From NCBI RefSeq assembly GCF_014633365.1, contig NC_068346.1:19737030-19801029 (forward strand): a stretch of DNA of 64,000 bases, in the 5' to 3' direction. The stretch comes from Diospyros lotus. Taxonomy: Eukaryota; Streptophyta; Magnoliopsida; Ericales; Ebenaceae. Under the pieces are notes generated by a model. The model made no database searches, was not told where the DNA came from, and saw nothing but the letters and a program-made list of their open reading frames with translations. Of this stretch, positions 9,277 through 20,264 are shown in pieces. The position numbers and the translations under genes were made by a program. The number at the start of each line of letters is the position of its first letter. The first letter of the stretch is position 1.

Positions 9277-10520
9277 TGTTAGTGTAGGTGCTCTAGACCC
9301 AATCAGATTGGGCATGTTGTACACTGACAATTGTAATCATGTTATTATTTGAATAAGGAGTTATTCAAATTCACAAGAAGTCATTTTATTAGTTTCTTGT
9401 TATTATTGTAATAACAGAATGAAACTAGATAGAAGTCCATATGATGTATACTGTGAATAATCTATAAAGATGTGAGATGATACATCACAGTTTCTAGACA
9501 TCATTAAACGTCCCAAGTCGTAGCAATGTCAAGAATGGACATTGACAATTGCTGTAAAACTTGTATGTGCTATGTTTTTGCTATGTGATAGCAATGGGGG
9601 TCTCATACCCATAGGCATGGGGATGCCTAGACAAGTACATAGGTGACCAATGTTGGAGAATGTGTCACTGGACATGACTCGCCATGAGAATCCATTTTGG
9701 TTATATGTTGATGGAATTCTTATACGAGATGGGTGTAACTAATCCTTGGACCTGAGGTTGTCACGGTCATCTCATAAGAAGACCGATATGCTTTGACATC
9801 GTTTCGATGGGCCTAGATAAAGGCTGCACGTGGGCGATCGTTGGGCATATCGTGAGGCTTATAGAGATGGGTGCATAACCAAGATGGGACTCGTCTATCC
9901 CTTGATAGAGGATGATGTATCTAAGACGCCTTCGGTGGATATTCACTTTAAATCAATGGCCATGGTAAAAGAGATCAATAAGGAGTTATTGATTTACTTT
10001 CTATTAAGTGAAGATATCCAGAAGACCAAAGAAAACTCATGTGATTGTTATCAAGCAACACATCGCCATACTTGAGATCACATAAGATACATTGACGAGA
10101 GGATCGAATTACACGGTAACCATGCTCGTGAAAGGTTATTTGCGGATTATGAATCTTTCTGAATAATTGGGTAGGCATGATGCCTTGCTAGAGGCCAATC
10201 TTGTCTTATGTGTTTGTACCGACACATTGCCAACATATTCGGAAGCCTAATGAGTCATACGCAATAGGCACGGTCCCTGGCTTAAACCAGGAGAGTGGAC
10301 GTATGGTTAAGTGGGACACTTCAGCAAGAAGTTTTGCTGTCGTAGGTTCTCACGGAAAAAGAACAAATAGACGTAATGACGTCGATATGACGAGGAGTCG
10401 TCATAATGGAAAGAGTTTCCTAAAAATGGCAATTGATTAAATTAGGAAGGACTTTCTAATTTAATAATTTTCTATTTGTTGGAGTGGCAAATAGGAAATA
10501 AAATATATTTGGGCTTAAGT

Positions 10521-10735
10521 TAATATTTGGACTAAATTAGATTTGGGCCAAATATTAAATTAAATATTATATTTGGACAAAATTGGATTTGGGCCAAATA
10601 TTAAAATAAATATTATATTTGGACTAAATTAGATTTCGGCCAAATATTAAATATTATATTTGGACCAAATTAGATTTGGGCCAAATGTTAAATAAAATAT
10701 ATTTGGGCTTGAATTATATTTGGGCCATAATATTT
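10521..10735. repeat. AT-rich degenerate tandem array in the T1-family LTR
   Basis: Four to five units of about 40-50 bases, each of the type ATATTTGGACTAAATTAG followed by ATTTGGGCCAAATATTAAA. The array is present in all five LTR copies of the family: about 19405-19620, 29635-29850 and, inverted, 40826-41045 and 51655-51880. Confidence 0.85.
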
Positions 10736-10744
10736 TATTTAACC

Positions 10745-10752
10745 TATAAAAG
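10745..10752 (+). promoter_or_regulatory. Putative TATA box of LTR A
   Basis: TATAAAAG within AACCTATAAAAGAATTGGG, kept in the other LTR copies (near 19629 and 29852 and, inverted, on the minus strand near 51637). Likely LTR promoter; transcription itself cannot be seen. Confidence 0.5.
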
Positions 10753-11245
10753 AATTGGGCCATTTAATTATATTTCTAGTTGGACTAGAATAAGCCCACT
10801 TAATATTCTGAATTAAATTAGAATTAATGGACTAGCCCAATCCATTAGGGTTTTAGAAACCCTAGGATATTTCATTATTGAAGTGTTTTTGGTGACGTTT
10901 TTCAAGAGTTGAAAAACGTATTGCCGTTCACTCTTCCCATTTCTTTTGGCATCGATTTGAAACGTGGGTGTTCTTTTACCGTCCATACACAAGCCGCGCA
11001 AAGGAGAAGGAGCTAGCACTCCTATTCCGCTCTCCTTGCCAACGGACGTGTACCGCGTATCACGAGTTAGAGGCCGGACGCTTGGACGGCTCGAATCCGC
11101 GAACGACTCGATAATCTAAAGGTTAGATTTATTTATTTGTTTGTGAATGATTTAATTTCGAAGTTGATCCAATCGTCGGGATCGGGGTAAGTTCAAAATT
11201 TTGAACTACGCTGTTTACCCCGTAGCGATCTTGCTTTTCTTTCAG

Positions 11246-11258
11246 TGGTATCAGAGCC
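11246..11258 (+). other. Primer-binding site of Copia T1
   Basis: TGGTATCAGAGCC begins one base after the 5' LTR; complementary to the 3' end of plant initiator Met tRNA. Confidence 0.93.
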
Positions 11259-11399
11259 ATCGTCGAAATATTTTAATTTCTTACGTGCGGATTAAGTTAT
11301 GTTGTTATTTGTGAAATAATTAAATGATTGTTGCGTTTGTATTTTTTGGATTGCAAAACATTTTTGGGTGAAGGGAAAAAGATCGTGTATGACACGAAA

Positions 11400-11850
11400 A
11401 AGGGCGAAACAGGGTTCGGCGTGCATACGGATGCACCAGGGCGTCGAAATACGCGACCGAGCGGGGCCCGCGCGCGCTTAGCACGGCCTGGGACAGCTTA
11501 GGCGCGCGCAGGGCCTGGCTAGGAGCAGCCCTGCGCGCTGGGGTGGGGCCGCGCGCGAGCAGGCGGCCCCAGCCGCGGCCGCACGCGCGCAAGGCGGCCC
11601 CAAGCGTGGCCGCGCGAGCGCATCGCACGGCCGGGTGCGGGTGTGACCCGCGACCCGCGCGCGGCCGGCAGGTTCGACCCGTGAGCGGGCCATGGGTGCG
11701 ACCCGCGACCCGCGCGCGGGCGTGGCCGGCCCGCGCGCGCCCTTGCGCGGCCCCTGCCGCCCGCATGGGCCACGGCCGCGCGCGCCAGCCCATGCGAGCC
11801 CCAGCGCGCCCCATGGGCCTTGCGGCCTGGCAGCATGTTCGACATGCTGC
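11400..11850 (+). other. GC- and CpG-rich leader of Copia T1
   Basis: A leader made of words such as GCGCGCGC, GGCCGCGCGC and GACCCGCGACCC, in strong contrast to the AT-rich surroundings. T2 has the matching region at 50600-50930. Long frames occur here in several frames on both strands, as expected from GC-rich DNA, and none resembles a protein. It may be the structured 5' untranslated leader. Confidence 0.75.
11831..11849 (+). other. Conserved leader hairpin
   Basis: CAGCATGTTCGACATGCTG can fold into an 8-bp stem with a 3-base loop. The identical 19 bases occur in T2 (50581-50599, minus strand). Role as a dimerisation or packaging hairpin is inference only. Confidence 0.6.
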
Positions 11851-11853
11851 CCA

Positions 11854-13357
11854 TGAAGGATCACGAACGAGGAAACATAAGCATGCAACGGAAGCGTTTT
11901 AATCAAAAAACGTTCCTCGTATTGATAAGAATCTAGGAGACTTACTTTTACGGCGGATTACCGGTCGGAATGGGGCGATAGGAGCAGGATCAGCGGGAGC
12001 TTCTTCGCGTGGTGGAGACGACGGCTGTCCTGCAATCCTTCGGCTCCTTCGCATCAGAACGTGGAGGCTCTCTTCGGTCTTCCGAAATATGACTCGAACT
12101 CGTGGCCTCCCTTCGGTGAAGAAGAGCAAAAACGACCTTGGATGAAAAACAATCAAAGAGAGATATATATAGGGAGAACCCTAGGGTTAAAACCCTAGTG
12201 GACCAAACCCTAATGGGCCAAGTCCATTTAATTAATTCTCTAATTGGGTTAGCCCAATTAATTAATTAAACTAATAAACTATTATTTTATTCTAGCCCAA
12301 TTAATTATGAACCATGCTGAATAAAATAATTCTCTCTCAATGTAATTCACCCAACAAGCCAAATGTATTAAAAAATACATGAGTTACATCGAGCTACCCC
12401 GGGGACCAAAAGACAAATTATTCACGGCTACTAAAATAACCAAAATATCCCTGCCACCTAGTAGCTATATTTTGTCATTCTAAGTGTTCCAACTATCACC
12501 ATATGGTAACACTGACCCCACGAATAATTTTGCATATGCCATGTTTTTGACCTACTAGTGTAATGACGAAAATACCCCTCGGCGTAACACCCATCATTTA
12601 GAAAGAAATAATGTACTAACACCTCTCTAAATGATTTCTACCATCCTTAGATCACTAGTCCAATAATCCGTGACTACTCGAATGTACTTGCTTATCACTG
12701 GGAGCTACCCAGAAGCACACACTCTTAAGTCACGTTCCCAGGGCCCTGGATTATTTGATTATTCTTGGACAATCACAAGGGGGTGAATCACAGAAACTAT
12801 CTTGTATTAGTCTGTCTTAGCTAATTAGAAACCATACTCCCAACTCAAAAGGATATTGATCTTTGATAGACCTCACCTACAATGAATCTAAGAATACAGC
12901 TCTAGGTTCACTAGACCACCAACTAATACTCAAGTATTAGAGTACTCGTCCACGTAGTAGCAGTGATAGACTAGCTCCATGATAATTAGTACTTTGTCAT
13001 TAGCTTCTATCACAGGTCCACTCTACGCATTCCAAATGCGCTTGTACAATTAGAGTAAATGGACTGTTTACTGGCTAAGGCAAGCCATCCTCCATTAGGA
13101 TCTATTGCACAATGATCTTATCATGATAGAATGCCCAGTTCTATCAAAAGATCAAGAGTAATATTTTCTTGCTTATTAAGTACCCATGATTCATGCCTAA
13201 CTGTGAAGAACGACCCATCACATGAATCACTTACTTAATAGCATGGACACCTTTCCAACAATTAAATGCAAATAATATATGTGCCATAAACTGAATAAAA
13301 GAAACATCATTACCATAAATTAAACAAAACGTGTCTTTAGGGCATACATTTCCGACA
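11854..13357 (-). mobile_element. Solo Copia LTR K, TSD GCCCA
   Basis: 1504 bp. On the minus strand it begins TGTCGGAAATGTATGCCCTA, a start typical of plant Copia LTRs, and ends GTGATCCTTCA. A perfect TSD GCCCA lies at 11849-11853 and 13358-13362. The empty site exists in T2, where the leader runs without this insert (CGACATGCTGCCCAGTCG on the minus strand near 50580). It contains several inverted AT-rich words but no credible gene. It landed immediately after the conserved hairpin. Confidence 0.93.
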
Positions 13358-14798
13358 GCCCAGCCGCCTCCCGGCCCCTCCCGCTCCCTCGGGTTTTAGT
13401 TTGACCCTTCCCGGGGGTCCCCGTGAAGCACCCGGGCTGACCCTTCAGTGTCCCAGTGCATTCCGTTCTCTTTGGTGGGGCCCGGCCAAATTGTTTGGCT
13501 ATTTTTATTATTTTTATTCGATCCATGAGTGTATGACACTTATGGGCCGTGATTAAAAATGGGTCAGGGCCATTAATTGAGTTATTTATTAATTATTGGG
13601 CTGCTAATGTATGTTTGACATACATTGGTTGATCCAAGACCTATTGAGCCTTGTTAGTTAGACTAATGGATGGAGCCCAAGCCCAACACAATTAAAACAA
13701 TTTTGTTTTTCCAAAATCATACAAATTTTTCAATTTATTGAAAGCTTTTCATTAAGATTTAAATAGATGCGACAATTAATTAACATAATCTAAATGAATC
13801 AATTAGATTGATTGCATGGGTGTATGGTATGGATCGAGTTGACCATTTATTTTATGTTGGGAATGAATGCTTGTAAATTTGGTTTTTGAAATAGGGCCTG
13901 CGTGTCCTGCCTCTCTTATACTCTGATGTACATTCTCTTCTCATCTCACTCCCCCCGAATGTAACTCGGGGTTTCTGATTTTATGTAATATATGTAGAAT
14001 AGAATAGAGTAGCGATAGTTGTAGTTTGTATGAAGAGCAAGAGATGGAGCCAAATTGAAGACAAGATTCAAAGACTAATGAAGGCTTGAAGAATGTGCTT
14101 ATGAAGCAAGATGTGATTCTTCACCTAGGTTTGACCCTCTAGCTTCCCTTCTATGGCTCTAGGGGACTAGCCGTAGTTATCCATACCATACACCAGTTTG
14201 AGTCGTTAATTATGCATTATTAATTTGATTAATTGCATGTGATGAGACCTAAGTAAATAAATAATAAATCTCTCATTAATATTAAGCCAACTTGCCTTCC
14301 ATCATTATGAAGCATTAGGTTTCTAGCTGGCACTTGATTTGTTGAGTCACTCAAGGTCATGTGTCACCTATGATTCCTATGCTTCATGGGCCATGAGATG
14401 TCCCTGAATGATGGGTCCGACTTAACTAGAAATGTGGGGTTTGTTGAGTCACTCAAGGCCTCACTGAGTATAGAGGCAAAGATTAGGAGTCACATAAGAT
14501 GTGCTTGACAAGGAGTTGTCAACCCAATGAATCTAGGAGTTGCATGGAGATGCAATTGGTAGCAAGTACCTACCTAATCGATCCTAACACAATTTGTTGA
14601 GTCACTCAAGGTTGTGCGTGGGGAGATGGGATCCTAGCTCACTAGGAAATCTTCCAACGGGATTTCCCGAGTTATGTCTTGAGGGTGGCAAACTCGTAGA
14701 AAATAGTGGGAGCAATCATAAAATGTTACTTCTTGCAATTTATGATTTCGTAATTTAATATGATTATAATAATATCTCTATTCAATTGTTGATCCAGA
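13358..14798 (+). other. Rest of the long leader of Copia T1
   Basis: Untranslated interior between solo LTR K and gag; it aligns with T2 at about 45840-46237 plus 49613-50560 on the minus strand. TTGTTGAGTCACTCAAGG recurs several times (near 14338, 14440 and 14593). No gene is seen. Confidence 0.7.
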
Positions 14799-15480
14799 AT
14801 GTCTGGAAACATGTCGATAAGATCGATACTCGAGGGCAATAATACCTTCAACGGACTAATTTCTATGACTGGGAGATCATCTTGAGGATAGTCCTCTTGT
14901 ACGATAAGATTCTTTATGCGATAGAGAGCTATCTTCTTATGAAGCAACCAGTTAAGGAAATAGTAGCACATTAGGCCTGAACGATGCACAAGGTTGATAT
15001 GATCATCGCTTGGTATATCATCTTGGTTGCCATGACCCCGAAACATAGGTCGCCACATAAGAGTTATGATGCCTATGAGATCATGGCTAGGCTCAAGGAT
15101 CATCTGTTGAGAAGCATGTCATGGAGATGGTATGTTTTAGCAATAGGTTGCTAGAGCTAAACTTGGGTATGGATGCAGAAACTTACCCCAGACTTGGTGC
15201 TACAGTCCCTCCCTAAAAGTTATGGATAAGACTCTTGGAGAGTAGCTTTCCATACTAAGGGAGACCGAGCCTAAAATTGATTATAGGCCAAGGGAAGTAT
15301 TCTCTTAGTTGAAGGGCCCAAGGCGCACAAGGGCAAGCCCAAGAGTAAGAAAGCCAGAAGAAAAGTTCTTCCATAGCGCAATCTGGAAAAGTCCAGAAGA
15401 CCAAAACCTAAAAGGGTAAATAGGATGCGATCTATTTCCACTATGATAAACCGGGAGGTGTAGAGTAAGAAAAGTTCTAC
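14799..15480 (+). pseudogene. Decayed Copia gag of T1
   Basis: Sense-strand translation after ATG at 14799 gives a recognisable Copia capsid start (TNFYDWEIILRIVLLYDKI, about 14850-14915) but only by changing frame after LEGNNTFNG, followed by many stops. Downstream pieces correspond to the basic linker before protease. T2 has the same frame break at the same place, so the lesion predates both copies. Gag would normally form the virus-like particle; this one cannot. Confidence 0.7.
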
Positions 15481-16788
15481 TCAAGGCACTTCAGGTATTT
15501 ATGTTATTAGAATTAATCCATCTACTTCTGATCAGTCCACATGAGTATTAGATACTGGATCTAGTGCTCATATTTACACTTTCGTGTATAGGCTTAGGAG
15601 TACGAGGAGATTAATAATAGGAGAAGTGTACCTACACGTGGTAAATGGATCAAAAGTTGTTCCATTAGTTGTAGGGACCTATTTATTGACATTATCCACA
15701 GGGCTTGTATTAGATTTACATAACTGTTACTACAATCCTAGTTTGACTAGGAATATAATTTCTAATTCTTGTTTAACAAGGATGGATATTCATTTTTATT
15801 TAAGAACAATAGTTGTTCGTTTTATAAAAAATGAGTTGTTTTATGGTAAAACAACAGTACGTAACAGTTTGTATGTCCTTGATGTTGATACTCCTATCAA
15901 TAACATAAATATTAAGCGACTTAAATCAAGTGATTTAAATAGCACTTTTTTTGGCATTGTCGCCTTAAGCCATATAAATAAGACCCGCATATCCAACTTG
16001 TATAAAGCTAGATATCTTGGCACATTTGATTATGAATCATATGGTGCTTGCGAATCTTGTTTACTTGGCAAGATGACTAAGTCTCTTTTTAAGGTAAAGA
16101 AAGGCTACATAAGTGCTAGGGTTTGTGCACATTAATGTGTGTGAACCCACGTCCACCCAAGCTAGAGGTGGATATGTCTACTTCATAACCTTTACTGATG
16201 ATAGATCATGTTTTGGTTATGTGTATCTTATGGGGCACAAATCTGAGACTTTTGAAAAGTTCAAAGAATTCAGATTTGAAGTAGAGAAACAAACTGAGAA
16301 AAGTATCAAAGTACTTCGATCAGATCGAGGTGGTGAATACTTGAACAGTGAGTTTCTAAATCATCTGAAGCAGAATGGGATTCTCTTACAATGGACTCCA
16401 CTTGGAACACCAGTGATGAACGGTGTGTCTAAAAGAGGAATAGGACCTTGTTGGACATGGTCTGGTCCATGATGAGTCGTGCTGAACTCCCTATTTCATT
16501 TTGTGGATACGCACTCCTCACTGCGATCTTTGTTTTGAATAGGGTTCCAAGTAAATCAGTTACTCGGATTCCATATAAGATATGGAAAGGAAAGAAGCCA
16601 AATTTATCTTTCCTTAAGATTTGGGGTTGTCAAATTTATGTTAAACGTGTTGACAGTAATAAGCTACAACCCAAATCGACAAGATATCTGTTTGTGGGAT
16701 ATCCAAATGGATATTACTTTTACCATCCATGTGAACAAAAGGTGTTTTGTTGCCAAGCATGTGGCATTCCTTGAGAAGGAATTCTTAG
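15481..16788 (+). pseudogene. Copia protease and integrase remnant of T1
   Basis: Order as in Copia: a protease motif VLDTGSSAHI (DTGS at 15551-15562; the usual Trp before it has become a stop), the pre-integrase zinc region (SHINKTRI and CESCLLGKM, about 15968-16080), then the integrase core. Frames 15584-16135, 16113-16472 and 16448-16774 overlap with shifts. Two catalytic acidic residues look lost: the first Asp is Asn in LGFVHINVCEP and the Glu is Lys in NGVSKRG; the middle Asp remains in LRSDRGGEY. T2 keeps HIDVCGP and NGVSERRN, so these changes are private to T1. After the core comes PYKIWKGKKPNLSFLKIWGC, the usual Copia linker. Confidence 0.9.
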
Positions 16789-18250
16789 ATGTTGTGGCTA
16801 GTGGGAGGAATGTTAAGCTCGAATAAGATTCGAGGCGAACCACAAACAAATACTCCCCTCCAGGAACCCGAGAAAGGTCAGACACAAGAAGTTGTGTCAA
16901 CTCCCCAACCTTCTACACAAGAACCTCATAGGATGATGAGGGTTCGTCGCGAGCAAGAGAGATATGGATTTCTCATCTCGGCACATGAAGATCTGCTTCT
17001 AGATGAGAACGATGAGCCTACTACCTATGATGAGGCAATGTCTGACATTAACTCTGGGTTATGGCAGATGGATGACAAAACAGCTTTCCTTAAAGGAAAC
17101 CTGATCGAGGATGTGTATATGACACAGCCTGACAATTTTGTTACTCATAAACATGCAACTTGCAAAGGTCCATTTATGGACTAAGGCAAGCATCCCAGAG
17201 TTAGAATCAATGTTTTGATGAAAAGATCAAAAAGTTTCATTTTTCACAAAAGGGAAGTTGATCCTTATGTTTACAAGAAGGTTAGTGGGAGCGTGGTGGT
17301 CCTTTTAATCCTATATGTGGACAATATATGGCTCATAGGGAATTGTGTTCCCATGATGCAATTAATTAAAATATGGATTTCAAAATATTTTCTCCATGAA
17401 GGATTTGGGAGAAGCAACCTATATTCTGGGAATAAGGATCTATAGAGATAGATCCAGGAGGTTGCTAGCACTCTCCCATAGCGCGTGCATTGACAGGGTG
17501 CTAAAGAAGTTTAGCATGGAAGATTCTAGGAGGAGAAGTCTTCCCATGTCACATGGAATACATCTCTCCAAGGCTATGTGTTTAAAGACACAAGATGAGA
17601 GAGATAGGATGAGTCGAGCACAACATGCCTTGGCTATTGGCTCGATCATGTATGCCATGTTATGTACGAGGCCTGATATCGCATATACTTTGAGCATATG
17701 TAGTAGATATCAAGCTGATCCAGATGAGAAACACTGGATTACTGTGAAAAACATTCTTAAGTACTTGTGAAGCACTAAAGATATGTTTTTGCCATATGGA
17801 GAATAAGAGCATACCATGAAGGGGTTCATGGATGTCAGTTTCCAATTCGACCATGATGATTTTAAATCACGTATAGTCGAAATTCATATTCTGCCTATAT
17901 GGCTGGGCCATGAGTTGGAAGAATTCCAACAAGAGATAGTGGCAGATTCAACAACTGAAGTCGAATACATAAACAACCTTCGAAGCAACTAAGGAGGTTG
18001 TATGGATCCGTAAGTTCTCTGATAAACTTAAAGTGGTGTCAAGCATTGTTGATCCAATAACAGTTATTGGGACAACAATGGAGCCATTGCGTAAGCAAAG
18101 GAACCACGGTCTCATCAACGGACCAAATTTGTATTGCGATATCACCATATGATAATGGAGATTATCAGCTGTGGTGACATATATAGAGAAAGTGTCGACG
18201 GATGACAACGTCATAGATCTCTTGACTAAAGCTCTGTCCCAAGAGAAACA
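16789..18250 (+). pseudogene. Copia reverse transcriptase and RNase H remnant of T1, with internal RT deletion
   Basis: The linker YDEAMSDINSGLWQ runs directly into MDDKTAFLKGNLIEDVYM at about 17061. In complete Copia RTs, and in element F here (54534-54791), about 100 residues including VWTLVD, the CKW motif and FKA lie between these two blocks, so the N-terminal RT core is deleted. The active-site box reads LYVDNIWLIGN (about 17317) instead of YVDD. The RT C-terminus (MKDLGEATYILGI, then LCTRPDIAY) is present at 17396-17770, and a broken RNase H follows (STTEVEYI at about 17950). T2 shares both the deletion and YVDN. Confidence 0.92.
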
Positions 18251-18300
18251 TGAAAGTCATGTTCGATCATCAGGTATAAGATACATGAGTGATTGGCTCT

Positions 18301-18316
18301 AGTGCAAGTGAGAGAT
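18301..18316 (+). other. Polypurine tract of Copia T1
   Basis: AGTGCAAGTGAGAGAT lies directly before the 3' LTR; T2 has the same tract as GTGCAAGTGGGAGAA on the minus strand (42274-42288). Confidence 0.8.
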
Positions 18317-20147
18317 TGTTAGTGTAGGTGCTCTAGACCCAATCAGATTGGGCATGTTGTACACTGACAATTGTAATCATGTTATTATTTGAATAAGGAG
18401 TTATTCAAATTCACAAGAAGTCATTCTATTAGTTTCTTGTTATTATTGTAATAACAGAATGAAACTAGATAGAAGTCCATATGATGTATATTGTGAATAA
18501 TCTATAAAGATGTGAGATGATACATCACAGTTTCTAGACATCATTAAACGTCCCAAGTCGTAGCAATGTCAAGAATGGACATTGACAATTACGGTAAGAC
18601 TTGTATGTGCTATGTTTTTGCTATGTGATAGCAATGGGGGTCTCACACCCATAGGCATGGGGATGCCTAGACAAGTACATAGGTGACCAATGTTGGAGAA
18701 CGTGTCACTGCACATGGGCGATCGTTGGGCATATCGTGAGGCTTATGGAGATGGGTGCATAGCCAAGATGGGACTCGTCTATCCCTTGATAGAGGATGAT
18801 GTATCTAAGGCGCCTTCGGTGGATATTCACTTTAAATCCATGGCCATGGTAAAAGAGATCAATAAGGAGTTATTGATTTACTTTCTATTAAGTGAAGATA
18901 TCCAGAAGACCAAAGAAAACTCATGTGATCGTTATCAAGCAACACATCGCCATACTTGAGATCACATAAGATACATTGACGAGAGGATCGAATTACACGG
19001 TAACCATGCTCGTGAAAGGTTATTTGCGGATTATGAATACTTCTGAATAATTGGGTAGGCATGACGCCTTATTAAAGGCCAATCTTGTCTTATGTGTTTG
19101 TACCGACACATTACCAACATATTCGGAAGCCTAATGAGTCATACGCAATAGGCACGGTCCCTAGCTTAAACCAAGAGAGTGGACGTATGGTTAAGTGGGA
19201 CACTTCGGCAAGAAGTTTTGCCGTCGTAGGTTCTCACGGAAAAAGAACAAATAGATGTAATGACGTTGATATGACGAGGAGTCGTCATAATGGAAAGAGT
19301 TTCCTAAAAATGGCAATTGATTAAATTAGGAAGGACTTTCTAATTTAATAATTTTCTATTTGTTGGAGTGGCAACTAGGAAATAAAATATATTTGGGCTT
19401 AAGTTAATATTTGGACTAAATTAGATTTGGGCCAAATATTAAATTAAATATTATATTTGAACTAAATTGGATTTGGGCCAAATATTAAAATAAATATTAT
19501 ATTTGGACTAAATTAGATTTCGGCCAAATATTAAATATTATATTTGGACCAAATTAGATTTGGGCCAAATGTTAAATAAAATATATTTGGGCTTGAATTA
19601 TATTTGGGCCATAATATTTTATTTAACCTATAAAAGGATTGGGTCATTTAATTATATTTCTAGTTGGACTAGAATAAGCCCACTTAATATTCTAAATTAA
19701 ATTAGAATTAATGGGCTAGCCCAATCCATTAGGGTTTTAGAAACCCTAGGATATTTCATTATAAATATCCTTTTATAGGTTGCCCATTATTGAAGTGTTT
19801 TTGGTAACGTTTTTCAAGAGTTGAAAAACGTATTGCCGTTCACTCTTCCCATTTCTTTTGGCATCGATTTGAAACGTGGGTGTTCTTTTACCGTCCATAC
19901 ACAAGCCGCGCAAAGGAGAAGGAGCTAGCACTCCTATTCCGCTCTCCTTGCCAACGGACGCGTGCCGCGTATCACGAGTTAGAGGCCGGACGCTTGGACG
20001 GCTCGAATTCGCGAATGACTCGATAATCTAAAGGTTAGATTTATTTATTTATTTGTGAATGATTTAATTTCGACGTTGATCCAATCGCCGGGATCGGGGT
20101 AAGTTCAAAATTTTGAACTACGCTGTTTACCCCGTAGCGATCTTGCT
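18317..20147 (+). repeat. 3' LTR of Copia T1 (LTR B), end truncated
   Basis: 1831 bp. Compared with LTR A it lacks about 156 bases (A positions 9671-9826) between short CTG repeats, and it stops at TCTTGCT, about 12 bases before the expected TTTCA end. It retains the roughly 30 bases that LTR A has lost. Confidence 0.92.
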
Positions 20148-20264
20148 GGAGACACGTCAAGCCATTCACTCTTCCTAGCAAAGAGAGGACAGGCACGAGG
20201 GGCATGAAAGGAAAAACCAAAGGCAGCAAGAGAGGGGAGGGATGGCAAGCAAGTCCCTCATTTA

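Larger units (their letters stand above)
9277..11244 (+). repeat. 5' LTR of Copia T1 (LTR A)
   Basis: 1968 bp, from TGTTAGTGTAGG to TTTCTTTCA. Compared with the 1999-bp solo copy it lacks about 30 bases near 10875 (the TATAAATATCC... segment), removed between two short CATTAT repeats. Contains an AT-rich internal tandem array and a TATAAAAG box. Confidence 0.93.
9277..20147 (+). mobile_element. Ty1/Copia retrotransposon T1 (TNT-like Pol, defective)
   Basis: Two long LTRs (9277-11244 and 18317-20147) flank a PBS, a GC-rich leader, a decayed gag and a pol in Copia order PR-INT-RT-RH. The 5' side joins the ATTCGAAT field; the 3' LTR stops about 12 bases short and runs straight into Gypsy sequence, so no TSD can be scored. 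A solo Copia LTR (11854-13357) interrupts the leader. Pol has stops and frameshifts, an RT deletion and YVDN instead of YVDD, so the copy cannot move by itself. The same family supplies T2 (40275-53107) and the solo LTR at 28384-30382. Confidence 0.93.

Noticed and set aside
11246..11258. tRNA gene fragment
   Set aside because: The match to initiator Met tRNA is limited to its 3' end, as expected for a primer-binding site; no cloverleaf is present.
11320..11906. Long overlapping frames on both strands (up to 164 codons)
   Set aside because: They lie in the GC-rich Copia leader, where stop codons are rare by composition; translations are Ala/Arg/Gly-rich with no domain, and T2 does not keep the same frames.
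14726..15103. 125-codon minus frame, with a related plus-strand frame at 45488-45796
   Set aside because: Antisense to Copia gag in both T1 and T2; kept open only by chance in shared sequence.
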